Source of the DNA: Clostridia bacterium
Lineage (GTDB): Bacteria > Bacillota > Clostridia > Oscillospirales > Acutalibacteraceae
Direction of reading: 5' to 3'
Assembly (NCBI GenBank): GCA_017396515.1
Contig: JAFQLV010000035.1
Span: 1 to 37,472, forward strand
DNA length: 37,472 nucleotides
Positions 24,495-32,970 of the stretch are shown here, piece by piece. The translations under genes and the position numbers were made by a program. Each line of letters begins with the position of its first letter. Positions within the stretch are counted from its first letter, which is position 1. The notes beneath the pieces were generated by a model, which worked only from the letters and a program-made list of their open reading frames with translations, ran no database searches and was not told where the DNA came from.

Positions 24495-25148
24495 TCAGAT
24501 AAGCTTTTTCTTATACATAACATGAGCACCGAGCATTGAGAGAACAACGCCTACGGGAATGAGTACGCCGATGCCGGGGTCAACAAACACAAGAAGAAGT
24601 GTGATAGCTGCAATGGGGAATATGGAGATCTTCCAGTGCTTGACGAAATATGTTGCTGCAAGTGAACCGAAGATAGTGTATGTAACCTGCTGGAATGCGG
24701 GAGCAAAGGTGTCACTTGACATAATTTCTGAGAACTGAGGGTTAAGAGCAAAGATTATAACAAACACTGCAATTACAATTGTTGTTGTAATAATTGAAGC
24801 GCAGATAGCAATTGTTGTTATAACTTCACCTTCTTCTGTGTTAGCCTTAACCTTGGCATTTTCCATAGCGTTAAGGGCACAGGGCATTTTAAGGTTCATA
24901 ATGTTACCGGTAACAAATGAAAGATATGTGCCGCCTGCACCGAGCATGGGTGAGTAAGCAACTACCTCAATAATACCTGTTACAAAGAAGAATGCAATTG
25001 ATGCAAGTCCCTTACCAACAATTGCGGGATCAGGCCACACCTTCAGGTGAAGGCTTATTGCAAGGGGAATGCAAAGGAAGAAAATTAGTGCTGCGATACA
25101 CCAGATTCTGCCCCAAGTATGTACTTTATCAAAATAAGTTTTATTCAT
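24495..25148 (-). CDS. Membrane protein paired with a DUF5058-like protein
   Basis: 217 residues with about five or six hydrophobic segments (roughly 14-35, 43-66, 108-135, 148-165, 172-205). A conserved-looking YSPMLGAGGTYLSFVTGNIMNLK segment between the second and third helices carries Gly and polar residues suited to a substrate or ion path. I do not know a named family. It is the second gene of a two-gene operon, 18 bp after the DUF5058-like gene, with an AGGAGAT site. Both together look like the two parts of a transporter, but this is inference. Confidence 0.72.
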   Translation of the reverse strand: MNKTYFDKVHTWGRIWCIAALIFFLCIPLAISLHLKVWPDPAIVGKGLASIAFFFVTGIIEVVAYSPMLGAGGTYLSFVTGNIMNLKMPCALNAMENAKVKANTEEGEVITTIAICASIITTTIVIAVFVIIFALNPQFSEIMSSDTFAPAFQQVTYTIFGSLAATYFVKHWKISIFPIAAITLLLVFVDPGIGVLIPVGVVLSMLGAHVMYKKKLI

Positions 25149-25166
25149 TGTTGCATCTCCTTTCTT

Positions 25167-25946
25167 TTAATAACGCCATTCAATAGCGGCAATTTCAGGC
25201 AGGAAGCTGTTGATAAGAACAACCACTACCATTGCAAGAACCATGCTCAAGGGCATTGCAAGAGCATCGATCCAGTTTTTCTTGAGCTTTTTGTTAATAA
25301 GAGTGAAAATAAGCATAAAGCCTATTGAAGCGATAAGAGCTGTGAGTGAAAGCACACCGGCGCCGTCGCCTATGATAGCTTCCTTAGAACTACCCTTACC
25401 TGCAAGACCTCTGCCGATGAAGGCAGCGATAAGACCGATGAAAGCAGCTGCAGTCATAACATCCATCCACTTTGAGTTTTTGGAGGCTACGTCGGAAACA
25501 CCCTTCTGGATTTTCTTAAGAATAATGGGAATGAGAATGAGGGGAAGAATACTGCCTATTGTCATAACCCAGGCAATGGCTGAAAAAATCTCGGGGTCGG
25601 TGATGGGCTGTGAGATGCCGCCTGTCATGCCGGCTGCCTCAAGAGCAGCAATTGCAGCTGTTGTTTCGTACTGGATAGCACCGATAACCGTAAGTCTTAT
25701 CCAGGGGAGAATATAGCCGAGAGCTACTGAAAGAGTGATAACAGTAACGGCAATGCCGATTGCAGGTGCAAATGAGAAAATAGCACTTGATGTCACTGCG
25801 TTTTTGAGCTTGTCGGTTGTTATGCCTAATTCCTTACCTCTACCCCAAGCCTTCTTCATAAAGAAAAGAGCCTGAGCGCAAACAAAAATAATTACGGCAA
25901 GAATTATCAGATACATAAAACCGTCTGATTTGAAGTCTGAAAACAT
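25167..25946 (-). CDS. DUF5058-like polytopic membrane protein
   Basis: 259 residues with about six membrane segments. The pattern of an N-terminal helix followed by FMKKAWGRGKELGIT, then SSAIFSFAPAIGIAVTVITLS and LPWIRLTVIGAIQYE matches my recollection of the DUF5058 family, which has no assigned function. ATG at 25944-25946 is chosen because GGAGGT lies 7 nt upstream; an upstream in-frame ATG at 25982 lacks a site. First gene of the two-gene minus-strand operon with a consensus promoter. Confidence 0.72.
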   Translation of the reverse strand: MFSDFKSDGFMYLIILAVIIFVCAQALFFMKKAWGRGKELGITTDKLKNAVTSSAIFSFAPAIGIAVTVITLSVALGYILPWIRLTVIGAIQYETTAAIAALEAAGMTGGISQPITDPEIFSAIAWVMTIGSILPLILIPIILKKIQKGVSDVASKNSKWMDVMTAAAFIGLIAAFIGRGLAGKGSSKEAIIGDGAGVLSLTALIASIGFMLIFTLINKKLKKNWIDALAMPLSMVLAMVVVVLINSFLPEIAAIEWRY

Positions 25947-26006
25947 TTTATTTACCTCCGCTTTCAAATTTACACCCCACAAAAATGTGAAGTTATATTA
26001 AATATA

Positions 26007-26035
26007 ATAATATCACCTGTTAAGAAATTAGTCAA
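26007..26035 (-). promoter_or_regulatory. Sigma-A promoter of the DUF5058 operon
   Basis: Minus strand TTGACT (complement of 26030-26035), 17-bp spacer, TATTAT (complement of 26007-26012). Only about 30 bp separate it from the oppositely directed promoter at 26065. Confidence 0.8.
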
Positions 26036-26064
26036 CAAATAATTGTAATCAAGTTGAAATTTCT

Positions 26065-26092
26065 TTGACAAAGGAGATATTTATGTTATAAT
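26065..26092 (+). promoter_or_regulatory. Extended -10 sigma-A promoter of the peptidase/radical SAM operon
   Basis: TTGACA (26065-26070), 16-bp spacer ending TGT, TATAAT (26087-26092): consensus hexamers plus a TGn extended -10. This is a vegetative-type promoter, unlike the sigma-E control of spoIVF in Bacillus. Confidence 0.85.
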
Positions 26093-26164
26093 AAGCACGG
26101 CTGTTTAAACTGAGTTTGCGTAATTAATTTTTAAATATCATCATATACTTAATCGGTGATATTT

Positions 26165-26995
26165 ATGCAAGACGAAAACAAGAAAAGAAACGAAGAAAAA
26201 AAGAAAAAGGATTATTACACACCTGTAACGGTTTGTCAGATAATTTGCGCACTGTTGCTTTTTGCTGTTTATTTTTTCTTTATTGCTTCTTCAGAGGGTG
26301 TAAAAAGTGAATTTAACAGCTATATGAGCCGTGAGCTTTTTGACACAGCTGACATGGTTTCGGCTTTGAAGCAGTATTTGAGCACTGACGGTGCATGGGC
26401 TGTTTTCGGTGACAGTGTGTTATATACCGATGAAGAAGAAACTACACTTGAAGAAAAAACGCAAACTACAGTGCAGAATGAAGCTGACGAAGACCAAACA
26501 GATGCTGTCGGTACCACGGAGCTAAGCGGTACCGGCGGAGATGACCTGACGGTGTATGAGGCGGCAGACAACACAAGCTTTGCCGAAATCAGAACAACCG
26601 TACCTGCTGTAAAGCCTGTAGAAGGCGGCAGATACACCTCATATTTCGGCTACCGTATCAACCCCATAACCGACGAGTTTTCCTTTCATACGGGGCTTGA
26701 TATTGCGGCGGTGCAGGGCAGTAAGATAAGAGCCGCATATTCAGGTGTTGTTACAAAAGTCGGTGAAGACAGCAGGGCAGGAAAATATATCTTTTTATCT
26801 CACGATGACAGTTTTGTTACATTTTATTGCCATTGCAGTGAGATTTTAGCCCAAGAAGGTGCTGTTATACGGCAAGGTGAAACCATTGCAAGGGTCGGTT
26901 CAACGGGCTGGTCAACAGGTCCGCATCTTCACTTTGAAATTAGAAAAAACAACATAAGATATAACCCGATATTCGTTCTTGAAAATGACAGTTAA
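26165..26995 (+). CDS. M23 family peptidase, membrane-anchored (SpoIVFA-like position)
   Basis: 276 residues. A strongly basic N-terminus (1-16) is followed by one membrane segment (about 21-41), an acidic Thr/Glu-rich linker (about 85-150) and a LytM/M23 domain (155-276). Zinc and catalytic residues are all present: His175 and Asp179 in FHTGLD, His223, and His254/His256 in HLHFE. It therefore should be an active murein endopeptidase outside the membrane. The M50 gene overlaps its end by 11 bp; this arrangement matches spoIVFA-spoIVFB, where the M23-like protein controls the intramembrane protease. The start behind GGTGAT is the best available but weak. Confidence 0.85.
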   Translation: MQDENKKRNEEKKKKDYYTPVTVCQIICALLLFAVYFFFIASSEGVKSEFNSYMSRELFDTADMVSALKQYLSTDGAWAVFGDSVLYTDEEETTLEEKTQTTVQNEADEDQTDAVGTTELSGTGGDDLTVYEAADNTSFAEIRTTVPAVKPVEGGRYTSYFGYRINPITDEFSFHTGLDIAAVQGSKIRAAYSGVVTKVGEDSRAGKYIFLSHDDSFVTFYCHCSEILAQEGAVIRQGETIARVGSTGWSTGPHLHFEIRKNNIRYNPIFVLENDS

Positions 26996-27590
26996 TATCA
27001 GGGGTACCGAGGTAAGACTTAGCTTTTCCTTTGCTTTTGTGCTGACTCTTATGATGGCTTTGTGTCAGGAAAGCATTGTAATAATGTGCGTTTGTGCATC
27101 GGTTATGCATGAGCTGGGGCACCTCTTATTTATGAAGCTCTTTGCAGAAAGAATAATAAGCATTGATTTCGGTGCCTTCGGTGTCAGAATTGAAAGAAGA
27201 AGCAAGGCTAATTTATCTTATAAAAAGGAGTGCATAATTGCCCTTGGCGGAATTATCGTAAATTTAGTTCTTGCTTTTCCTGCGATAATGTATTATTATT
27301 TTATGAAGAGTCAGACGGCACTGATGTTTTCGCTTATAACCCTGTTTATAGCCTTGTTTAACTGTATTCCGCTGAATATACTTGATATGGGCAGGGCTCT
27401 CAGGTGTTTGCTTATGCTGAAATATGACGAAGCCCGCACAGATAAAAAGCTACGGGTGCTTTCTCTTATCTGCGTAAATGCTCTGGCTGCTGTCTGTGTG
27501 TTATACAGTGCTTTTATTTGTGTTAACCCGAGCCTTATTGCGGTTACACTCTATCTGTATGTAATTACTCTCTTTGAGAAATGGAGTTAA
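26985..27590 (+). CDS. M50 family intramembrane zinc metalloprotease (SpoIVFB-like)
   Basis: 201 residues, shorter than the roughly 290 of Bacillus SpoIVFB, which ends in a CBS domain missing here. Hydrophobic segments lie at about 12-28, 31-50, 84-105, 112-130, 155-175 and 178-196. The zinc motif HELGH (His42, Glu43, His46) and the second motif NILDMGR with Asp134 are intact, so proteolysis within the membrane is expected. The gene overlaps the M23 gene by 11 bp and precedes TIGR03960 by 5 bp. The substrate is unknown; a pro-sigma factor is only the model from Bacillus. Confidence 0.88.
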   Translation: MTVNIRGTEVRLSFSFAFVLTLMMALCQESIVIMCVCASVMHELGHLLFMKLFAERIISIDFGAFGVRIERRSKANLSYKKECIIALGGIIVNLVLAFPAIMYYYFMKSQTALMFSLITLFIALFNCIPLNILDMGRALRCLLMLKYDEARTDKKLRVLSLICVNALAAVCVLYSAFICVNPSLIAVTLYLYVITLFEKWS

Positions 27591-27595
27591 AATAA

Positions 27596-29452
27596 ATGAT
27601 CAGTAAAGAAGTTCAGAAAATTCTACCTCTTGTGCAGAAGCCGGGCAGATACACCGGCGGTGAGCTTAACAGTGTTGTAAAGGATAAAACAAAGGTTGAC
27701 CTTCGTTATGCCTTTTGCTTTCCTGACAGCTATGAGATAGGCATGTCACATCTCGGAATTAAAATACTCTATTCCCTTGCCAATGCAAGAGATGATGTCT
27801 GGTGCGAGAGGGTTTTTGCACCCTGGCACGATATGGAAGCTGAGATGAGAAAAAGAAATATACCTCTGTTTGCCCTCGAAAGCGGTGATGCACTGACGGA
27901 GTTTGATATGATAGGCTTTACTTTGCAGTATGAGCTGTCCTACACCAATGTGCTCAATATGCTTGACCTTGCGGGTATACCTGTGAGAAGCAGTGATAGA
28001 GAAGGCCTCACACCGATAATTGTCGGCGGCGGACCCTGCGTCTGCAATCCTGAGCCTATGGCAGATTTCTTTGACCTTTTTATGCTCGGTGACGGTGAGG
28101 AAGTAACCAATGAGGTTATGGACCTTCTTATCCGATGCAAAAAAGAGGGCACAACTAAAGGTGAGTTTTTAAAGCGTGCTGCGCAAATCGGCGGTGTATA
28201 TGTGCCTTCACTTTATGATATAGCCTATAATGCCGACGGTACCGTAAAAAGCGTGGTTGCAAAAGAAAACGCTCCTGAAAGGGTAACAAAGCGAATTATA
28301 AGTGATCTTGACAGTGTGCATTATCCCGATAAATTCGTTGTACCCTTTGTTGAAGTGGTACACGACAGAGTTGTGCATGAAATACTCCGCGGCTGCATAA
28401 GAGGCTGCCGTTTCTGTCAGGCAGGCTTCATTTACAGACCCATAAGAGAAAAGAGTGCACACACGATAAATGAGCAGTGCAAACGCCTTTGCGAAAGCAC
28501 GGGCTATGACGAAATCTCGCTTTCATCCCTGAGTACAAGTGATTACACCCATCTCGAGGAGCTCATGGGCAAGCTTTTAGAGTGGACTGAAGATTATAAG
28601 GTTAACATTGCGTTGCCCTCACTTCGTGTTGACAATTTCTCTGAGCAGCTTATGGAGCATCTGAAGAAGGTGAGAAGAAGCGGCCTTACCTTTGCTCCTG
28701 AGGCAGGCACGCAGAGGCTTCGTGATGCAATCAACAAAAATGTAACAGAGGAAGAAATGCTCAGAACGGCACGCAATGCCTTCAGCGGCGGCTGGTCAAG
28801 CGTTAAGCTCTATTTTATGCTTGGTCTGCCCACGGAAACCTATGATGATGTTGCGGGCATAGCCGAACTTGCTCAGAAGGTTGTAGGGGAGTTTTACACA
28901 AATCCCGACAGACCCAAGGGCAAGGGTGTTCAGGTCAATATCAGCGTTGCTTCATTTGTGCCAAAGCCCTTCACTCCCTTCCAATGGGCGGCACAGGATA
29001 CCATAGACGAGCTTATTAATAAGCAGAATCATCTTCTGTCAAGTGTTAAAACAAAGAAGATTTCCGTCAGCTATCATAAGGTAAACATAAGCTTCCTTGA
29101 GGGCGTTTTTGCAAGAGGTGACAGAAAGCTCTGCAATGTTGTTGAGTATGCATGGAGACACGGCTGCAAATTTGACTCATGGGATGACAGCTTCCTTTTC
29201 GATGTGTGGATGCAGGCTTTTGTGGAGTGCGGTGTTGACCCGCTGTTTTACACAAGCCGAAAGCGTGAATACACCGAAATTCTTCCTTGGGATCACCTGG
29301 ATTACGGTATAAGGAAGCAGTTTCTTATTGATGAGAACGAAAAGGCTCTTGAGGCTGCAACAACACCTCACTGCCGCATCAAGTGTGCAGGCTGCGGAAC
29401 CAACAGACTTAACGGAGGTAAATGCGATGCGCTGTGTCAGAATATGGTTTAA
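27596..29452 (+). CDS. Radical SAM protein, TIGR03960 family
   Basis: 618 residues. Cysteines 267, 271 and 274 in GCIRGCRFC form the CX3CX2C iron-sulfur site. An N-terminal B12-binding-like region precedes the radical SAM barrel (about 250-480), and the C-terminus holds extra cysteines in IKCAGCGTN and CDALCQ. TIGR03960 proteins are almost always next to a TIGR03936 partner, as here; the reaction has not been shown to my knowledge. In many clostridia the pair lies near rng and rplU, which are absent here. Start ATG 27596 is 9 nt after GGAG. The partner gene overlaps its last 26 bp. Confidence 0.92.
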   Translation: MISKEVQKILPLVQKPGRYTGGELNSVVKDKTKVDLRYAFCFPDSYEIGMSHLGIKILYSLANARDDVWCERVFAPWHDMEAEMRKRNIPLFALESGDALTEFDMIGFTLQYELSYTNVLNMLDLAGIPVRSSDREGLTPIIVGGGPCVCNPEPMADFFDLFMLGDGEEVTNEVMDLLIRCKKEGTTKGEFLKRAAQIGGVYVPSLYDIAYNADGTVKSVVAKENAPERVTKRIISDLDSVHYPDKFVVPFVEVVHDRVVHEILRGCIRGCRFCQAGFIYRPIREKSAHTINEQCKRLCESTGYDEISLSSLSTSDYTHLEELMGKLLEWTEDYKVNIALPSLRVDNFSEQLMEHLKKVRRSGLTFAPEAGTQRLRDAINKNVTEEEMLRTARNAFSGGWSSVKLYFMLGLPTETYDDVAGIAELAQKVVGEFYTNPDRPKGKGVQVNISVASFVPKPFTPFQWAAQDTIDELINKQNHLLSSVKTKKISVSYHKVNISFLEGVFARGDRKLCNVVEYAWRHGCKFDSWDDSFLFDVWMQAFVECGVDPLFYTSRKREYTEILPWDHLDYGIRKQFLIDENEKALEAATTPHCRIKCAGCGTNRLNGGKCDALCQNMV

Positions 29453-30089
29453 AAAAATGGGCATGAGCCGCTATGTGTCTCACCTTGACCTTATGAGAGC
29501 AATGACAAGAGCTATAAGGCGTGCAAAGGTGCCCCTTTGGTACACCGAGGGATATAACCCTCACCCCTATATGACATTTTCTTTGCCTCTTTCACTTGGT
29601 ATGGAAAGCCTCTGTGAGAGCATGGACATAAGAATTGAAGGGGAGAGCACCAACGAAGAAATCTTTGATATGCTCAAGGGCTCAATGCCTCCCGGTATTG
29701 AGATTATCAGTGTGGACGAGCCTGTGTACGATCAGAAATATATCTGCTACGGCGAGTTTGATGTTTTCTTTGACTGTGACAAAAAGGCAGAAAGTGTCAA
29801 AGCTCTCATTGAAGATATGCTCGCTCAGGATGAGCTTATTGTGCAGAAGCTGGGCAAAAAGGGCAGACACAAGGTGCTCAAGGATATCAATCTTATTGAA
29901 TTCATCAAAAGCTACAGTGTGTCGGCCATGGGTGAGAGAGTGAAGCTGACAATTACTCTGCCTGCAGGCTCCACAACCAATGTTAACCCTTCACTTCTTG
30001 CTGACGAAATCGTGAGAAATGCAGGCGATATAAGCTACACAATTGTCAGAAAAAAGCTTATGACGGAGAATATGGAAATATTCAGATAA
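29427..30089 (+). CDS. DUF2344 / TIGR03936 protein, partner of the radical SAM protein
   Basis: 220 residues. The opening VRIWFKKMGMSRYVSHLDLM, then RAKVPLWYTEGYNPHPYM and FSLPLSLGMES is the signature of DUF2344. Its function is not established; the constant fusion or adjacency to TIGR03960 implies a shared pathway, possibly RNA or cofactor modification. ATG 29427 has GGAGG 8 nt upstream, inside the end of the previous gene, so the two are translationally coupled. It is the last gene of the operon, followed by a hairpin terminator at 30160. Confidence 0.9.
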   Translation: MRCVRIWFKKMGMSRYVSHLDLMRAMTRAIRRAKVPLWYTEGYNPHPYMTFSLPLSLGMESLCESMDIRIEGESTNEEIFDMLKGSMPPGIEIISVDEPVYDQKYICYGEFDVFFDCDKKAESVKALIEDMLAQDELIVQKLGKKGRHKVLKDINLIEFIKSYSVSAMGERVKLTITLPAGSTTNVNPSLLADEIVRNAGDISYTIVRKKLMTENMEIFR

Positions 30090-30091
30090 TA

Positions 30092-30139
30092 TTTGGTACG
30101 CGTTACAGGGATCGGCGTCCCCGACGGTCCGTTCCCGCA
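30092..30139. repeat. GC-rich intergenic palindromic element
   Basis: A GC-rich block in AT-rich surroundings, starting TTTGGTACGCG and holding GGGATCGGCGTCCCCGACGG, with self-complementary CGTC/GACG and outer GGGA/TCCC. It resembles dispersed palindromic intergenic repeats of gut clostridia as I recall them. Its first 11 bases recur inverted at 32971-32981. Confidence 0.5.
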
Positions 30140-30159
30140 AAATAAACAATATTTAAAGT

Positions 30160-30185
30160 GACACAGCTTCGGCTGTGTCTTTTTT
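30160..30185 (+). terminator. Intrinsic terminator of the peptidase/radical SAM operon
   Basis: GACACAGC/GCTGTGTC, a perfect 8-bp stem with a TTCG tetraloop, then six T residues. Confidence 0.95.
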
Positions 30186-30197
30186 GTGTGATTTATA

Positions 30198-30226
30198 TTG
30201 ATTTTTATTTAAAAAAGTGGTAAACT
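30198..30226 (+). promoter_or_regulatory. Sigma-A promoter of the surface protein gene
   Basis: TTGATT (30198-30203), 17-bp spacer, TAAACT (30221-30226). This would give a leader of about 185 nt that begins at the first base pair of the structured region. Confidence 0.55.
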
Positions 30227-30231
30227 AAAAG

Positions 30232-30395
30232 TACCACATATTTATAACATTTGAATATTTATAGCTCTCATAGGAGAAAACATCGGTAAAGATGTGTTCT
30301 CTTGATTAACTGTATCCTATGTGGGCTAAATGTTATAATTTGTGTGGTAGCAAATGAGAACCGTTTTTGCAGTGCGTCTCATTTGCAGGCGCACT
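30232..30395 (+). promoter_or_regulatory. Highly structured leader RNA of the surface protein gene
   Basis: Nested perfect or near-perfect pairings: 30232-30238 with 30343-30349 (7 bp), 30243-30252 with 30328-30337 (10 bp), 30263-30275 with 30315-30327 (12 of 13), and an inner hairpin 30274-30301. A second hairpin, GCAAATGAGA (30350-30359) with 30377-30386, competes with AGTGCG (30371-30376) pairing to 30390-30395 just before the ribosome binding site. I recognise no known riboswitch core. The 329-bp gap 30090-30418 is filled by this, the promoter, the terminator and the GC-rich repeat. Confidence 0.65.
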
Positions 30396-30418
30396 TTATT
30401 GTTTTGGAGGAAAGAAAA

Positions 30419-32926
30419 ATGGCATTGACATTCAAAAAAATCTTATGTTCACTGCTTGTTGTGGTTATGTGTATGATAAGCACACTTCTCAGCGGTTTTA
30501 TTGGAATTGATTTACCAGGAATTAAGTGGTTTTCAGGTGGGATAAGTGTTGTTCACGCAACATCTATTTCACTTCCCTCTCAAATCACTATATTTGTGGG
30601 TGAAGTGACTTCACTCAATCCAACCTTTTCTTCTACAGATACATCGAATAAGGAATTTACTGTAACAGGTACAGATCACACCTATAGCTATAAGTCTGGC
30701 GCAATCTTTCAACAGACGAAAACAGATACCTGCAAGATTAGCGATTATATTTCAATTGGTCCCAACGGCATGATCAAAGGACTTAAAGCAACTATTGAGC
30801 CACAGACAAAAAAGACCTTCGCTTTCACCCTTACTGTTAGATTTATGGCTTCAGGTGAGACAGCTGAAGTGCGTGTGACAGTAATGAAAAAAATGTTGAG
30901 TCTGACATATATGGGTGACGATTCTCCGTGGTACTACGGCAACAGCGCTAAACTTACGGCTACCTTAGATGACTCAATTACCTCAAAATATTCTAACTCA
31001 GATATATGTTTTGAATCAAGCGACACCTCAATTGCAACAGCTTCTTCCGATGGTACTGTTACTGTCAAGGGTAAGGGCACTGTAACAATTACAGCTTACA
31101 CATACGACTATGTTTATAGTGGTTCATTCCAGATTTATTGCAGAAGTGTTATAAATGTTGAAAAGGACTATTTTGAAAACTGTAAAGTCGACACTCCTTA
31201 TCAAATTAACGCAACTCTTCAACCTGGTGGCGACGGAGAGACAGTAAGATTTGCTTCAACAGATACGTCAATTGCAACTGTCGATTCAAATGGTAATGTT
31301 AAAATGCTTAAAAACGGCAGCGCAAAAATTATAGTTATGACCAATATTGACTCTGTCAATTATAAAGAAATATGGTTTACTACAGATTCATTCACAAGTC
31401 CCTCAACCTCAAAGCTGCAACTTTTTAACCTGATTAAAGAAATGGCTGACTCCATAAAGACAAGTGATATTCTTCCAGGGTTTGTCCGTAATGATGCTTC
31501 CTATTTTACTAACATTTCCCTTGTCAATAAAGGGTCATATGATGATGTGTTAAATGAAGATGACCTCTATGTAATGTTTTCAGACCTTGCAACACCCAAG
31601 ACCTTCAACCAGAAGGCGGTTACCTTAGACTCAACAGAAGATTTAGAAAATTATATGGCAAATGTGCCTGTAAAAGGTCAATATACGACAATTGTTGAGG
31701 GGCTTTCAATGAGTGACATCGAGAGCATTGTTTTTATTGACAAGGGCTCTTATACCTATGACCTTAAGCTTACTCTTGAAGAAGAAAGCTTTACATATCT
31801 GCCTACATCAGGTCTTAACACGAGGCATGGTAAGGTTTTTGATATCCTCACAAGCTCATATATTTCAAATGTTCTGAACGTCATAAACAACAGCAGTGAT
31901 GATATGAAGATTACCTATGACTTATTTGCACAGCGCTATTATGACAGCTCAATTACAGTTTCTGTTAATAAGGTAACAGGCAAAGTAACCGATATGAAAT
32001 ATGATATGAATATAGATGTCAATATCAGTAATCTTAAATTCGCTTACTCGTTCTTCACTTATACGGCTGATGTCGGGTTCAGTTGCAACAATATAGTAAA
32101 TTTTGATTTCTTGAGCTGCGATAATAAAAACTGTGAGTTTGGTCATACCTTTATCAACTACATCTCTGATGGTAAAGCAAACTGCACAACTGATGGCTTT
32201 ATGATTGCCAAGTGTTATTACTGTGATGCAATTGACTCCATACCCGAAAAAGGAGGGCACTCTTTCAGTGACAAGTGGACAATTGACATTGAGCCTACCT
32301 GCACAAGTATTGGCTCAAAATCACGCCATTGTTTTTATTGTGATGAGAAGGTTGATATAACATCTATGGACAAGCTTTCTCACACTTATGATACAGTTGT
32401 AATACTTCCTAGTTGCACAAACCAAGGTTATACCACCTATACTTGCAAATGTGGAGACAGTTATATTGGTAATTATGTTGATATGCTCATGCACACTTAT
32501 GCTCCTATTGTCATTTCCCCAACCTGTACGCAAAACGGTTACACTCTCTACACTTGTGCTTGTGGCGATAACTACACCGAAACCATCTCAGCTACAGGTC
32601 ACAACTTCATTAACGGCTGGTCAACCTTGTTGGCTCCTACTTGTAAAGAAAGAGGTGTAAAAATAAAGGTTTGTGATACTTGTCATTACATAGAGAGTGA
32701 AGAGTTGCCTAAAATTATGCATACTGATGCCGATGGTGATTTTGAATGTGATATGTGTTCAATGAAATTGGTATCCGTTGGGCCTGATATTCCATCCGAC
32801 CCATCAGAAAATTGTGATTGCAACTGCCATGCAGGTGGCATAAAGGCATTCTTCTTCCGACTTGTTAATTTCTTCCAAAAGTTGTTTGGTAAAAATAAAG
32901 TCTGTGAGTGTGGGGTAGCACACTAA
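30419..32926 (+). CDS. Large exported surface protein with Big_2-like domains and Cys-rich repeats
   Basis: 835 residues. A hydrophobic signal region (about 6-30) is followed by bacterial Ig-like modules: a loose first one (about 50-155), then two clear Big_2 types with SSDTSIATASSDGTVTVKG and STDTSIATVDSNGNVKM. A middle part (about 325-560) is unrecognised. About five repeats of the form H-x-n-PTC-x-n-G-Y-T-x-Y-T-C-x-C-G follow (about 570-775), each with three cysteines. The protein ends in a CDCNCH motif, an amphipathic aromatic helix and VCECGVAH. No LPXTG signal. ATG 30419 is preceded by GGAGGAAAG. Probably anchored at the surface with an adhesive or structural role; that role is inference. 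Confidence 0.8.
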   Translation: MALTFKKILCSLLVVVMCMISTLLSGFIGIDLPGIKWFSGGISVVHATSISLPSQITIFVGEVTSLNPTFSSTDTSNKEFTVTGTDHTYSYKSGAIFQQTKTDTCKISDYISIGPNGMIKGLKATIEPQTKKTFAFTLTVRFMASGETAEVRVTVMKKMLSLTYMGDDSPWYYGNSAKLTATLDDSITSKYSNSDICFESSDTSIATASSDGTVTVKGKGTVTITAYTYDYVYSGSFQIYCRSVINVEKDYFENCKVDTPYQINATLQPGGDGETVRFASTDTSIATVDSNGNVKMLKNGSAKIIVMTNIDSVNYKEIWFTTDSFTSPSTSKLQLFNLIKEMADSIKTSDILPGFVRNDASYFTNISLVNKGSYDDVLNEDDLYVMFSDLATPKTFNQKAVTLDSTEDLENYMANVPVKGQYTTIVEGLSMSDIESIVFIDKGSYTYDLKLTLEEESFTYLPTSGLNTRHGKVFDILTSSYISNVLNVINNSSDDMKITYDLFAQRYYDSSITVSVNKVTGKVTDMKYDMNIDVNISNLKFAYSFFTYTADVGFSCNNIVNFDFLSCDNKNCEFGHTFINYISDGKANCTTDGFMIAKCYYCDAIDSIPEKGGHSFSDKWTIDIEPTCTSIGSKSRHCFYCDEKVDITSMDKLSHTYDTVVILPSCTNQGYTTYTCKCGDSYIGNYVDMLMHTYAPIVISPTCTQNGYTLYTCACGDNYTETISATGHNFINGWSTLLAPTCKERGVKIKVCDTCHYIESEELPKIMHTDADGDFECDMCSMKLVSVGPDIPSDPSENCDCNCHAGGIKAFFFRLVNFFQKLFGKNKVCECGVAH

Positions 32927-32970
32927 CCTTTTTGGCGGATTTGAATGTCAATAATTTGAAAGATTTGCAC

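Noticed and set aside
25210-25716. Plus-strand open frame of 168 codons antisense to the DUF5058-like gene
   Set aside because: It is a complement artefact rich in Arg, Met and Pro, with no ribosome binding site; the minus-strand gene has a promoter, a ribosome binding site and membrane helices.
30103-30139. tRNA or rRNA fragment
   Set aside because: No cloverleaf arms, T-loop GTTCGAATC-like motif or CCA end could be fitted to the GC-rich block.
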